From NCBI GenBank assembly GCA_949358305.1, contig OX442324.1, positions 5,895,575-5,959,574 of the forward strand: a stretch of 64,000 bases of DNA, read 5' to 3'. Position numbers and translations under genes: made by a program. Below are positions 34,772-46,080 of this stretch, piece after piece. The notes beneath the pieces were generated by a model. It was given only the letters and a program-made list of their open reading frames with translations. It had not been told where the DNA came from and searched no databases. The stretch is from Strigamia acuminata (lineage: Eukaryota; Arthropoda; Chilopoda; Geophilomorpha; Linotaeniidae). Numbering within the stretch: the first letter of the stretch is position 1; each line of letters opens with the position of its first letter.

Positions 34772-36299
34772 ATGTCTTCACAAAACCCCCCAGTTGAGGC
34801 TTCTTCGGCTGATTCTTTAAAACAGACTCAGTCTAGCGGATTCATCAAAATTGATGGTGACGACCCTGAAGTGGAGGAGGATGACGAAGTGTATCTGGGA
34901 GCGAGCTGTGTTTTTCAGCAAATGGAGAGAGTATCACAAATCAGTAAAGAGGATGACGCTGAGGCTGTAGTTGACGATGACAATAACAAGGAAGATGATG
35001 AAGCGACTGCCGAGAATAAAGTGGTGGAATTGAACGAAAAGGAATCATCATCTAGCGCAGAAAGCGCCGTGAAAGACGAAACAGAGACGGCAGCCAAACA
35101 GGACAACAATCAAAGTCAGGAGGATCCGTCGGAGCCGTCGGAATTGTCGGAACTGTCAGAGGAGCCGGAGGAGCCGTCGGAGCCGTCAGAGCCGTGTCAG
35201 CCGTCGGAGCCGTCGGAGCCATCGGAACCGTCTCAGCCGTCAGAGCCGTCTCAGCCGTCGGAGCCGTGTCAGCCATCGGAGCCGTGTCAGCCATCGGAAC
35301 CGTCTGAACCATCGGAGCTGTCTCAGCCATCAGAACCGTCTGAACCATCGGAGCTGTCTCAGCCGTCGGAGCAGTCGGAACCCTCTCAGCCGTCGCAGCC
35401 GTCGGAAGACGACTGCAGCAACCGCTCTAAACCGCAGCTCGACAAAATTTTCGCACAATCTGAAAAATTTGGACCGAGCAGCAGTGATTTAGCCACGGAT
35501 TTCAGTCGGGCATTGCTGAACAATTTGTTACAACGAGGAAAAGAGGCAAGTCTCGAGTTTGAGACTTCACAGGCCGGAACTTTTTCCAACACGCATGTCG
35601 ACGAAAGAATTCAACAACATCCCGACGCTTCTGTCGAAGAATTGGCGACGAAGATCGTTCAAAGAATTAACCAAGTGCAGAAATTTAATTTTTTAATTTT
35701 TGCAAATTTTTATACGTTTCTTCCGAATAGGTTAAAGACTCGAAATGCACTTACTTTCAGTTTAATAGTATTAAATGTGTATTCGACAAGCTAATTGCTT
35801 CATCGCCTAGTCTCAGTCATCATTTGCACAGGCTTAAGGTTCGTTTTGAATTTAATTTGGGAAAATTAAATTAAATTTAGTCGTCATTTTTTTTCTTCAG
35901 GACTTATACATGCAACCTGCCCAGCCGACTCCTGTAGCTGCGGTTGGTGATCAAGCGAGTCAAGACAATTCAATGGGTCAACTAGATTCAATCGCCAAAT
36001 TGGAACGATTGGAGGAAGAACTGAAAGAACAAGCTTCGCTGTTGTACAAGTAAGCAACTAATGTGTAAATTAGACAGTTTGATTTTAATATTTTGATATT
36101 TCAAAGACTTTTGGCTGAATTGGAAAATCTGAAAGAAAGAAATCATCGATTGTCAATAAATCGTAAGTAATATTTGCAATTAATCGTTCGTGCGACGATA
36201 ATTTGGTTTTGTTATTTAAAACTAGTTGACAACGAAGGCGAAACCCTGGCAGAAATGAACACTTACAAAAACCTTTTGTTTGGTAAACAAAACAATTGA
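34772..36299 (+). CDS. acidic SEP-repeat protein with C-terminal coiled coil, family not recognised
   Basis: Exons are 34772-35674, 35761-35838, 35901-36049, 36107-36162 and 36226-36299, all with AG/GT borders and matching phases, giving 419 aa. The N-terminus (MSSQNPPVEASSADSLK) is followed by a very acidic region (about residues 30-110). About 80 residues of Ser-Glu-Pro/Ser-Gln-Pro/Cys-Gln-Pro triplets follow (about 35127-35408). Then comes a folded-looking part (DLATDFSRALLNNLLQRGKE, VEELATKIVQRIN, FDKLIASSPSLSHHLHRLKD) and a leucine-rich coiled coil (KLERLEEELKEQASLLYKLL, ELENLKERNHRL). An acceptor at 34525 suggests at least one 5' UTR intron. Divergent from the SAMD5/SASH1-like gene with an X-box between them, and convergent with TAF12. 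I do not recognise the family. Confidence 0.7.
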
Positions 36300-36482
36300 A
36301 AACTACGACACTTCAAAATAACATTATTTTTTTAAAAAAAAAAGATATTGTACTCGTGTTTGGATTTGAATTTTTATTACGTCTAAAACTCATTTGTAAT
36401 TGAAAAATTCTTTAGTAAAAAGTTATCCGGTTATAATATTGAACTTTATAAATCTCACTTACACTATTTTATATTTACATCT

Positions 36483-37333
36483 TTAATATTTTTTAAGAGT
36501 TTTTCTGATCAAAGCCATTCTCTGAAAAAGAAAACGTCGGTTTAATACGTAAAACACACAATTGTAATATTAAAACTTTCATTTTCTTATGCGTATCACT
36601 TTGTTGTTTTTAATAAAGAGACTCAAATGACAATTCCAATCGTACATTGGAATTCTCATTTGATTCTCCTTATTAAAAGCAATTGTAATATGTTTTCTGT
36701 AACCTGTTTGTGAGCCTCTGTCGCTGTTGATTTCTTGTACGGTCGTAATTCGTCGGAACCAAAACCGGGAATCCAAATATTCCAATTTTTCTCTGCGAAA
36801 AATACCAATTAATTTACAACTAGTGGATGTTGTCAACTTCATACCGAGATTGAGCTGAACATCTTTGACTTCCAACGTATTTGCTTTTCGGTGCTTAGCA
36901 AGTAGGCAAGAATTTGTGACCACGTTCTCAATGAAATCATCCGCAATTTGTAAAAGCATCTAGAAATAAACAAATTAATTTTTTTAAATAAGTATTACAA
37001 TAACAAAAAAAAAATTACTTCTTCCACATCGTCATCCAATTGCTCATTTACGTCGATTTCCCTCACAAGATCTTGCAATCGCTGTTTGTTGAGTACCTGT
37101 AATAAGAGTGTCAAGTGAGTTGAAACCGTCATTCTGCCCATTTTTCACCTGCAGCTACAAATCATCGAGATCGTATGCAAACTTACTTGAGATGTATCGG
37201 AGCTCAACGGAGGCATATTAACGGGTTGTAAAACAGTTTTCAAATTTATATTTGACGTTGCAACGGAGGTTACTACTCCAGGGATTGAAGCTGAAGGTTG
37301 GCCGATAACTGTCGACGGTATTGCCGCCGCCAT
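36483..37333 (-). CDS. TAF12: TFIID subunit TAF12
   Basis: Exons 37187-37333, 37019-37096, 36845-36959, 36704-36792 and 36483-36521 join in phase to 155 aa, close to the usual TAF12 length. Residues from about 50 form the histone fold: VLNKQRLQDLVREIDVNEQL, then DDDVEEMLLQIADDFIENVV and AKHRKANTLEVKDVQLNLE. The C-terminus has WIPGFGSDELRPYKK and ends RMALIRKTLKKY, as in the family. The 49-residue N-terminal tail is low in conservation. TAF12 pairs with TAF4 in TFIID (and with ADA1 in SAGA) through its H2B-like fold. The gene is convergent with the SEP-repeat gene (about 180 bp between stops) and divergent from the gene ending at 39507. Confidence 0.95.
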
Positions 37334-37404
37334 ATTTTGTTTGCTTCTCTAGTGTTTTCGTTTTTGTCCGCCAGTCTGTTCGACGCGAATATCCTAGTTC
37401 TGCA

Positions 37405-37942
37405 CACAGTATAGAGAAGAGACAGTAGGGCAATGTGTGTTAATCCCTGGCCTGTAGTTGCATCTGCGCATGCGTCTAACGCCACCTGGCGGCTATCTAG
37501 TATCAACTTCGAGTTTTGTATTGTGCACAACTGCACATGTAGTATTTTTATTTCGTGTTTCCAAAAAACAAAATAAAAACATTATTTGCAACTTATAATG
37601 AAACTGAACGGTTGTGGGGCAATTTATTGCAATAATAATGCAATAAGAAATCCAAAGTTATAATTTTTAAAATTTTTAAAATTTTAAAACTTTAACTATT
37701 TTCATCGGTTTTCATTTTTAAATTAAGAAATCAGTGTGCTTTTTGATTGATATTTATAACTATGAAAAAAAACGAAATTTTCAAAAAGAAATTCGATGGT
37801 GTTCAAATTTACTGTACAGTACCACCACTAGAGGCGCAACACTATTTCTTCATATTTTGTGACGTTTCGTGACGTCAACTCCATGCCACCAACATCAAAG
37901 GAACCGCCCAACATTGCCCTACTGTCTCTTCTCTATACTGTG
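37405..37942. repeat. 31-bp inverted pair in a divergent promoter region
   Basis: CACAGTATAGAGAAGAGACA plus 11 further bases at 37405-37435 is repeated as an exact reverse complement at 37912-37942. The left copy lies about 75 bp upstream of the TAF12 ATG; the right copy faces the plus-strand gene. The 480 bp between contain AT-rich sequence and GTGACGTCA-like motifs near 37866. Confidence 0.7.
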
Positions 37943-38214
37943 GTTCTGCATAGGGGAGACATAGGCAGGACCAATCACGTCTCATCTCACAGTTGGCCAA
38001 TCACATCGCTCCATGCATCTTGGGCAACAGTTGGCGCCAAATTCGATTTTTGGACTGTTTGATCCGATGTGTGGTGACATAGTGCTTTATCCAAGGCTTT
38101 ATCACATTTTAGAGATTTATGAAAGGATTTGAATGTCAAGAAAATTTCTTTTCTCACGAAAAAGCATGAATTTCTCACTAATAAAATTTATTTACACCTA
38201 AAAAATTTGTATTT

Positions 38215-38545
38215 ACACCAAAATAATTTGTTTCCTTCTGAAATAATTTGTGTTTTTCTAAAGTAATGTGTTTTTTTCCGAAATAATTTGTGTTTTTCCG
38301 AAATAATTTGTGTTATTCCGAAATAATTTGTGTTATTCCGAAATAATTTGTGTTATTCCGAAATAATTTGTGTTATTCCGAAATAATTTGTGTTATTCCG
38401 AAATAATTTGTGTTTTTCCGAAATAATTTGTTTTTCCGAAATAATTTGTGTTTTTTCAAAATAATGTTTTTTTTTCGAAATAATTAGATTTTTCTGAAAT
38501 AATTGTTTTTTTTCCAAAACAATTTTTTTTCTGAAATAATGTTTT
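38215..38545. repeat. 20-bp minisatellite
   Basis: CGAAATAATTTGTGTTATTC and variants repeat about 16 times, with a 20-bp period that decays at both ends. It lies in the 5' region of the plus-strand gene ending at 39507. Not coding. Confidence 0.9.
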
Positions 38546-38721
38546 TTTCCACAATTTTTATTTACACATTCCGTATTGGTATTCTTTCTCATTGTGCACC
38601 CACAGCGCTTTATTGGAGACCAGAGGTCTAAGAAAAGCCCACACATTAGCTGCAAAAATTTACATCTGTAGCAAGTAATTTAATTATTTTTCCTATCGAC
38701 AAATCAAACTTTAGAAAAAAA

Positions 38722-39507
38722 TTGATTTTTGAGTCAAAATTTACAAAAATCAAGTTTGAAGTTTCCGAATGCGACTCCACCGCCGAAAGATGCCGCATTA
38801 TAGAGTCGTTGAGCGACAAAAGGACGGCGAAACAAGTCAGTTCGCTGGTGAAAAACGAATTCGCGATCGAACGGTTGACGCTGTTGGCACCTTGTGCGTC
38901 CACTTTTCGTGCAATGAGGTTTTATTCGCTCGTGCGCAAACGTTTGAGCGAGATTCCGAACAATGTCGATCGTCCGCTCGAGCCGATCACTTCCGTGGAT
39001 GATAATCAAGCGGAAAAATGGCGGCTGCTGGCCAGGCGATTCGTAACTTTATTTTTCATGCCGGCTTTGATGACCAAGGTGCCGATGATCGAGATAAAAA
39101 AGGAAAAGGAAGTGCCGTTAATACCTATAAAGTAGTGGATTATTTTTTGGTTTTTTTTTTTTAAAAATGTTTATTTAATTTTTATTTTCTTTTATAGAAA
39201 AAAGTATAGAAAATTGCGCATGAGGAAGGCCAAGAAGCCGTGGGTGGTCGGTGCAAATTGTAAACGCGAGAAAAAGGATGTTGTGGTTGGAGAAAATGTT
39301 TCGGAAAATGGCGCGACGGAGGAGACAGCGGCGCTTGAGGAAATAAGTGCGGTCGAGACGGTTAAAGTTGAAGAAAGCGCGGCGGAAAATGTCGCCACGA
39401 CGAAGAGAAAAGGGCGGGGAAGACCAACTGGAGCGAAAATGAAAGTTTATCCAGTTTCGAGAAGAAGCGATCGAATCAGATCGACAAAAACGACGCCAGC
39501 AAATTGA
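38722..39507 (+). CDS. basic protein with AT-hook-like C-terminus, family not recognised (5' end uncertain)
   Basis: Two exons are seen: up to 39131 (donor ATAAA/gtagtg) and 39198-39507 (acceptor ttatag), joined in phase. The first exon encodes FEVSECDSTAERCRIIESLS, KQVSSLVKNEFAIERLTLLA and FRAMRFYSLVRKRLSE. The second is rich in Lys, Glu and Val and ends TTKRKGRGRPTGAKMK, an AT-hook-like GRGRP core, then VYPVSRRSDRIRSTK. No ATG opens the frame at 38722. The true start is probably in an upstream exon between 37860 and 38720, or the exon may begin at an acceptor near 38756. It ends 91 bp from the XAB2 stop on the opposite strand. Confidence 0.55.
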
Positions 39508-39598
39508 GTGTTTGCAATTTTGCTTATTTATTTAATACTCATGCTTTTTGTATTGTAATTAACATATAAAAGGTGACAAAGCGAGCGAAACGAGGCAT

Positions 39599-42500
39599 TT
39601 AATCGTCTTTTTTCAATCCGCCGAACACTTCGTTGGGAATATCTTGCTGCTCGATGTTTACTTCTGCAAAGATTAAATAAATGGATGAAAAATTCGTTTT
39701 GGAATGTTTGGTTTTTAGTCGTTTACCTTCGACGGTTTGCTCCTCGTCGGTTTCTCCGTCTTCCTCGATGACTATCTCGTCCGGATTCGCGGCGCGACTC
39801 ATTTCGGCCAACTTGTCGTCTTCGAGTTGAGTGGATCCACGAACGAACGACACTTCTTTGGCCGTTTTCGCGACGTCGCCCTTCGCTTCGTTGCTCAGAT
39901 GAGCAACTTTAGCTTCCAACAACCTCATGTCGTCCTTCATTCCCGGCGCCAAGTCCGAAACGGTTCCCGTGGTCTGCGAGGACGCGGCCAGCATTTGCGC
40001 GCTCATGAAGTTCACTTGCGTGTTGTAGGTGGCCTGGACGCTACGTTTGATTCGCAGCATTTCTCTCATGGTGTCTTCGTTCCCGTGTCGAATTTCGAAT
40101 TCTTTCCACGTCTGCCAAAACTCGCTCGTCGTCTGAAAAATAGAAAAACACAAAAGTCAGCTAAAAGTTGCAATTAAACGCCGCAAAAGTGAATAAAAAG
40201 TTACCCTCGGATCACATATTTGCGAACAATGCGCATATATTGCCCGCGCACGATCCACTTCTCCCAATTTCCTCTCCAAATCCGCAAACTTCAAACACAT
40301 GGCTCGAGCGTGTTCGTCCGGGAGCATTTCGATGGCTTTTTCGTAAATTGCTCTCGTGTAGGCGATTCCGTAGATTTCGGCGGCCTTTTTGATGTAAATG
40401 TTAAACATCTGCAACGAAATTAAATTAAATTCAATTCAAGACATCCCGGAATTTGCGAATAAATACCTCGAACATCTCATCGGGCAGCACGGCTTTCGTG
40501 GCGCGGTCGTAAACGGCCATGGCGTGTCGAGTCAAACCGTGTTCTTCCTCCAATTTCGCGTACAGAAGGTAAAAATCTAAAATATAAAACAATTGTAAAA
40601 TAAGAAAATTAAATCAATTCAAACAAAATTTTAAATCAAACTTTACTTTTGGCAAATTTCGCTGGACAATCGGATAAACACTGCTCAAGAAGGTCTCTCG
40701 CTCGTTCCAATTTCTTACCCCCGTATCGGTCCAAAAACTTGGTTAGATAAGTATTCCATATGCTGTACACGTTTGGCCATTTGAACAATGCGATTCCCTT
40801 TTCGTACGCCTTTAAAAAACGAGATATTACTTACTAAACGGAGCTAAAAATGTCGGTACTTACTTTAAAAGCGTCTTCGAAGTAGTTGTCTTCCTCTAGA
40901 AAGAGCCCAAAGTTGATGATGATTTGCGGCGTGGCGATTCTGAGATCCACGATCCGATCGTAAACAGTTTTACACGATTTAAAAGTGCCGAAACTCTCCT
41001 CCAAGTCCGCGTACATCGACCACACTTTCAACGATTTGTGCAATCTCATTTGCACCGTTTCGGTCTCGTCGTAATAAGCGACCTTGCGAGAAGGTGGAGT
41101 TGTCGCTCGCTGCATCAATTTCAACGCTTGATCGTAGTTTCTGTTAAAATAAAAACGAAAAAATATAAAATTTCATGCGATGCATTTAAAAAAGGGTTCT
41201 TTCTTACTCGTGTTTTAATTCCGTTTCCGCCCAATCGCACCAAACGGCGGCCAAATCGTCCACCTTCGTATAAGACACTTGAACGGCTTTTTCGAATATA
41301 ATTCGAGCCTAGGAAATTTACAACAACAAAAATTAATAAATTACACAAACAAATTGCACAATCAACTTCATTACGTCCTCTATCTGTCCATTCTCGTCGT
41401 AGAACTTCGCGAATGAGATCCACAAGCTGTTCAGCTTTCCCGTCGCTAATTTTGGTTCTACGGTTTGAACGGCTTCAGTGTACGTGTTAATAATCTTTAA
41501 AATAAAATACAAATAAATTTAATACGGTTTATTAAAAAAAAAATAATACTTTTTTCTTTACTTCGCACGGTTTTCCTTCGAATAATTTAACTCGTTTATG
41601 CCATTCGTGGACGTTATGGGGATTCTGTCGCAACAAAACGCTGTTTAAAAGCAACGGCCGGCGATCCATTAACGCTTCAAAGCGAGCGAGCCGTAAATCG
41701 ATGTCGATATTCTCTTCCTCCTGGCCCGTCGACGCCTCCATTTTAGCACTGATCATGCTTTCTTCAAATTGCGCGTACGCATCAAACACTTGGCTGAAAT
41801 CTCGCACGGTCGTGACGGTTTGAATCGCTTCTTCGTATATGTCACGAGCCTACACATTCAAACAAAGAAATTAAAATTAAAATTACAAAAACAATAGAAT
41901 AAACTCGTTTACTCTTTCGAATAAGCCACTTCGAATGTAATAATCGGCGAGAGAATTCCATAATTGGCCGAGTTGTTCCGTGTATCTCTCGAGCCCACCT
42001 CTGATGATCGCGTCAACTTTCAACGACTTGACGTGGTCGGGATTTTTTGACGTTAAATCGCACAGTTCGTTCCACAACTTCAAATAACAAACCATTAAAC
42101 AATTAAATTGATTTTTATTCAATAACTTTTTACTTGATGATTCGATTTGCCTTCCTTCGATACGAAATCGTCCTTATTAACGATTGCGCCGAGTCTGATA
42201 GCGGCTTCGTCCAATCTCCCGATGGATTTTAAATAATCGATGTATTCTTCCGCGTTTTCTGGACACAACTGCAACATTTGAATGACAAAAATGAGAAAAA
42301 ATAGAAAAAAATCCATTTTTTTCAACAGAAAATAAGAAAAAAATGGAGAAAAATCCATTTTTTTCAACAGAAAATGGAAAAAAATCCATTTTTTCAACAG
42401 AAAATGGAAAAAAATCCATTTTTTTCAACAGAAAATGAGAAAAAATAGAGAAAAACTTATTTTTTCAACAGAAAATGGAAAAAAATCCATTTTTTTCAAC

Positions 42501-45500
42501 AGAAAATGAGAAAAAATGGAGAAAAATCCATTTTTTCAACAGAAAATGGAAAAAAATCCATTTTTTTCAACAGAAAATGAGAAATAATGGAGAAAAATCC
42601 ATTTTTTCAACAGAAAATGGAAAAAAAATCCAATTTTTTCAACAGAAAATGGAAAAAAATCCATTTTTTTCAACAAAAATGGAAAAAAAACAATTTTTTC
42701 AACAAAAAATGGAAAAAAACCCATTTTTTTCAACTACCTTTAAATACCGGCGGTAAATTCGAATAGCCGTCTCAGGGATGGGATACGACTTGATAAACTG
42801 TAAATACGACGGCCAAATGCGTCGATGTTGAGTAACTGGAAGCGCTCTTAGAGCCTGATCAAACGCGTGACGAGTGCGTGTAATTTTCTTCTGGTCCACC
42901 AAGAACTGACAATAATCCAACCAGATTCTGGGCATCTGCCGAACAAAAAAATTGATCATTTCATATAAAAATAATTACACTGTAGTAATTAATATACTTT
43001 ATGCATAAACACCAACGATCGTTCGAAAGCGTTGTTTACATCCTCGTAGGCCGGGTCGGTGATACATTTACCGTACACCTGTTTCCTCCTGAGTTTAAGA
43101 TAATTATACCACAGTTTGTAACTGCCCGGCAATTCCCTCAGTGCCCTTTCGTAGATCAAATGGGACAGGATAATTTGCGGAACCGCGGAACTGGCGGAAC
43201 AGGCGGAACCGATGGGTTTGTGGAAAACCCGGTATCGCCAATTCTGTGGAAACGGCGGAACGGCGGAACTAGATTGTTTCATTGCCAAATTCCGCTGAAC
43301 AAGCTGAAATATTGTAATCAAAATATCAAAATTAAACAAAAGTTTAATTAAATAGAAATAACCAAAAACAAAAATAAATAAAAATCAACAAAAATAAAAA
43401 TAAATAAAAATCAACAAAAATAAAAATAAATAAAAATAACCCAAAATAAAAGTACGATTGAAGTTTTGATACTAAATAATCTTATTTATTTATCATTTTA
43501 TCACGAGTTTTGTGCCTAAAAAATTAGATTTTACGCCCAACTTTTGTTTTTTACAATAAAAATGGTTTTTCCGTTTGATAAATTCGTTTTACACCGATGC
43601 AAATTAATTAATTGAGACAAAAAATTGATTTTGGCCAAAAAAATGAATTTTTGGCCAAAAAAATGAATTTTTGGCCAAAAAAATGAATTTTTGGCCAAAA
43701 AAATGAATTTTTGGCCAAAAAAATGAATTTTTGGCCAAAAAAATGAATTTTTGGCCAAAAAAATGAATTTTTGACCAAAAAATTCATTTGTGGTTCGAAA
43801 AAGGGTTTTTTGAGTCAGAAAATTGATTTTTGAGTCAAAAAATTCAATTTTGACTGAAAAAACTTAAATTTTGACAGAAAAAAATTAAATTTTGACAGAA
43901 AAAAATTAAATTTTGACAGAAAAAAATTAAATTTTGACAGAAAAAAATTAAATTTTTACAGAAAAAAATTAAATTTTGACTCAAAAAATTGAATTTTGAC
44001 AGAAAAAAATTAAATTTTGACTCAAAAAATTGAATTTTTTTACCAAAAATGAATTTTTTCACCAAAAATGAATTTTTTCACCAAAAATGAAATTTTTCAC
44101 CAAAAATGAAATTTTTCACCAAAAATGAAATTTTTCACCAAAAATAAAATTTTTCACCAAAAATGAAATTTTTCACCAAAAATGAAATTTTTCACCAAAA
44201 ATGAAATTTTTCACCAAAAATGAAATTTTTCACCAAAAATAAAATTTTTCACCAAAAATGAAATTTTTCTCCAAAAATGAAATTTTTCACCAAAAATGAA
44301 ATTTTTCACCAAAAATGAAATTTTTCACCAAAAATGAAATTTTTCACCAAAAATGAAATTTTTCACCAAAAATGAAATTTTTCACCAAAAATGAAATTTT
44401 TCACCAAAAATGAAATTTTTCACCAAAAATCAATTTTTTTGCCAAAATCAATTTTTAGTCTCAATTAATAAATTTGCATCGGTTTAAAACGAATTTATCA
44501 AACGGAAAAACTATTTTTATTGAAAAAAACGAAAGTTAGGCATAAAATCTAATTTTTTAGGCACAAAACTCGTGATAAAATGATAAATAAATAAGATTAT
44601 TTAGTATCAAAACTTCAATCGTACTTTTATTTTGGGTTATTTTTATTTATTTTTATTTTTATTGATTTTTATTTATTTTTGTTTTTGGTAATTTTTATTT
44701 AATTAAACTTTTGTTTAATTTTGATATTTTTTTGGCCTGATCACAATATTTCAGCTTGTTCAGCGGAATTTGGCAATGAAACAATCTAGTTCCACCGTTC
44801 CGTCGTTTCCACAGAATCGCCAATTCTGCGGAAACGGCGGAACGGCTGAACAATAGCTATGGAGGTCAGGCAAAAATTAATTAAAATTAAAAATTAAAAT
44901 TTACAAAAGCAATCTTACAAAATTACAAATTCCAAGGTAACGAGTTGGATATTCTTTGTTTTCGATGTTTTTGTTTCAATTTGATAAGTTATGACTAATT
45001 TGATACATCAATTTAAATGCCCTACCAAAAGCCCCAAAATCCAAAATTCAGAACTGATTTGTTGAAAATATTTTAACACTTAATGTGAAAAACTCCCCAT
45101 GACATCCAGCAGTTATAGTCTCAGTGAAATTAATCAACTACGAGTATTTTGTAAGGTTTAAAAAAAAATAACAAGAACTACATAAAATTTATCTACTTGC
45201 AACTGCAAAAAGATTTACAACTTTTTAAAATTAGCTTAACACGTAATTACGGTTGCTTTTTTAAAAAAAATTTAACGTAAAAAGCTTAAAAAATTAGGCG
45301 TTTAAACGAAATCAATTTCAAACATGAGCTCAGTGTGAATATGGCATTCTCTAATAAATGATTTATTCCTAGCAATTAGTATCTATCTGTTTAATGGGAG
45401 ATTTTTTACAACATAGTGGTACATTGTTTTTTTCAAATCAAGAAAAATTAATACATTAAAACAAAACCCACTCGTTTATTTATTTTATTTTTTTGTTCTA

Positions 45501-45897
45501 ATATATATTTTTATATATATTTCTACGTGCCAGTATCCAACCACGAACACAACAGTAATTTACAAATTTTATTTTCTCCCGATCAGCTTGTTCAGCTTGT
45601 TCCGCCGTTCCGCCGTTTCCGCAGAATTGGCGATTCCAGGTTTTCCTCAAACCCATCGGTTCCGCCTGTTCCGCCAGTTCCGCGGTTCCGCAAATTATCC
45701 TGTCCCGATCAAATTGACCACTTCGTTGCTTGCCTCTTTTTTGTATAGAATGTAACGCAGCCAATGTTTGATTGAATACGGGTTACGGAGAATTTCTTCT
45801 TCGTACGGAAGATCTTCCTCGTTCTAAAGAAACGCAATGTTTTCATTTAAAAAATTACAAACGGAAAGTTTGAGCTTACAAATATGATATCGGGCAT
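39599..45897 (-). CDS. XAB2: pre-mRNA-splicing factor SYF1 / XAB2, second coding exon split by a transposable element
   Basis: Exons: 45880-45897, [45707-45823 + 42998-43153 (the exon also contains the duplicated target 43154-43161)], 42738-42935, 42134-42268, 41913-42077, 41562-41849, 41375-41494, 41208-41308, 40864-41140, 40647-40809, 40467-40576, 40205-40408, 39727-40132 and 39599-39663. Apart from the insertion all phases agree, giving about 840 aa (human XAB2 is about 855). It starts [23 protein letters not shown] repeats run through the whole length, with hallmarks [40 protein letters not shown] and [19 protein letters not shown]. The acidic tail ends [12 protein letters not shown]1 is a scaffold of the Prp19/NTC complex in the spliceosome and acts in transcription-coupled repair. 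As assembled, translation across the insertion meets a stop three codons into the element. Confidence 0.95.
42289..42737. repeat. intronic minisatellite, about 20- and 39-bp period, palindromic
   Basis: The XAB2 intron between 42268 and 42738 consists almost entirely of CCATTTTTTTCAACAGAAAA-type units. Each contains a near-palindrome (CCATTTT ... AAAATGG). It reaches within about 20 bp of both exons. Open frames in it are artefacts. Confidence 0.9.
43162..45706. mobile_element. 2,545-bp non-autonomous TIR element inside an XAB2 coding exon
   Basis: Both ends carry the same long inverted repeat, starting GGGACAGGATAATTTGCGGA and running about 105 bp with few mismatches (43162-43270 and 45598-45706). 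The element is flanked by a perfect 8-bp direct repeat, GATCAAAT, at 43154-43161 and 45707-45714. Removing the element and one repeat restores the codons for ...[17 protein letters not shown] of XAB2. No transposase is visible. Eight-bp duplications are typical of hAT and some other superfamilies; the GGGAC ends do not let me name one. Inside is a second long inverted repeat (about 43213-43625 against 44450-44850) and three minisatellites. Confidence 0.9.
43625..44445. repeat. three adjacent 20-21-bp minisatellites inside the element
   Basis: TTGGCCAAAAAAATGAATTT (20 bp) repeats at about 43630-43775. TTTTGACAGAAAAAAATTAA (21 bp with one more A) repeats at about 43865-44030. TTCACCAAAAATGAAATTTT (20 bp) repeats at about 44045-44440. 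They fill the loop between the arms of the internal inverted repeat. Confidence 0.9.
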
Positions 45898-46080
45898 CGT
45901 GTTGAATTCGTCGAGAACTTTACAAGAGGTTTCAATCACGCGCATGCGCACATCATTCCAGAAGAAGATAATCTATTTTTTAGGATGGATTAATTACTCC
46001 TGGTGCTAAAAGTTTTGTTGTTAACTTCCAAAGAAATAAAACAAACACAGCCCATATCTTTAACGAATATTTTATTTATT

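Noticed and set aside
35052-35348. Minus-strand frame rich in Ala-Pro-Thr repeats
   Set aside because: Shadow of the plus-strand SEP-repeat coding sequence.
38215-38545. CRISPR-like regular repeat array
   Set aside because: Units of 20 bp are contiguous, with no unique spacers, and the genome is eukaryotic. The same holds for the arrays at 43625-44445 and 50665-63182.
42475-42756. Open frames with repeated NPFFSTEN / [10 protein letters not shown]
   Set aside because: Products of the intronic minisatellite in XAB2.
45498-45764. Minus-strand frame of 88 aa spanning the right end of the insertion
   Set aside because: It runs from XAB2 exon sequence in the wrong frame into the transposable element; no family support.
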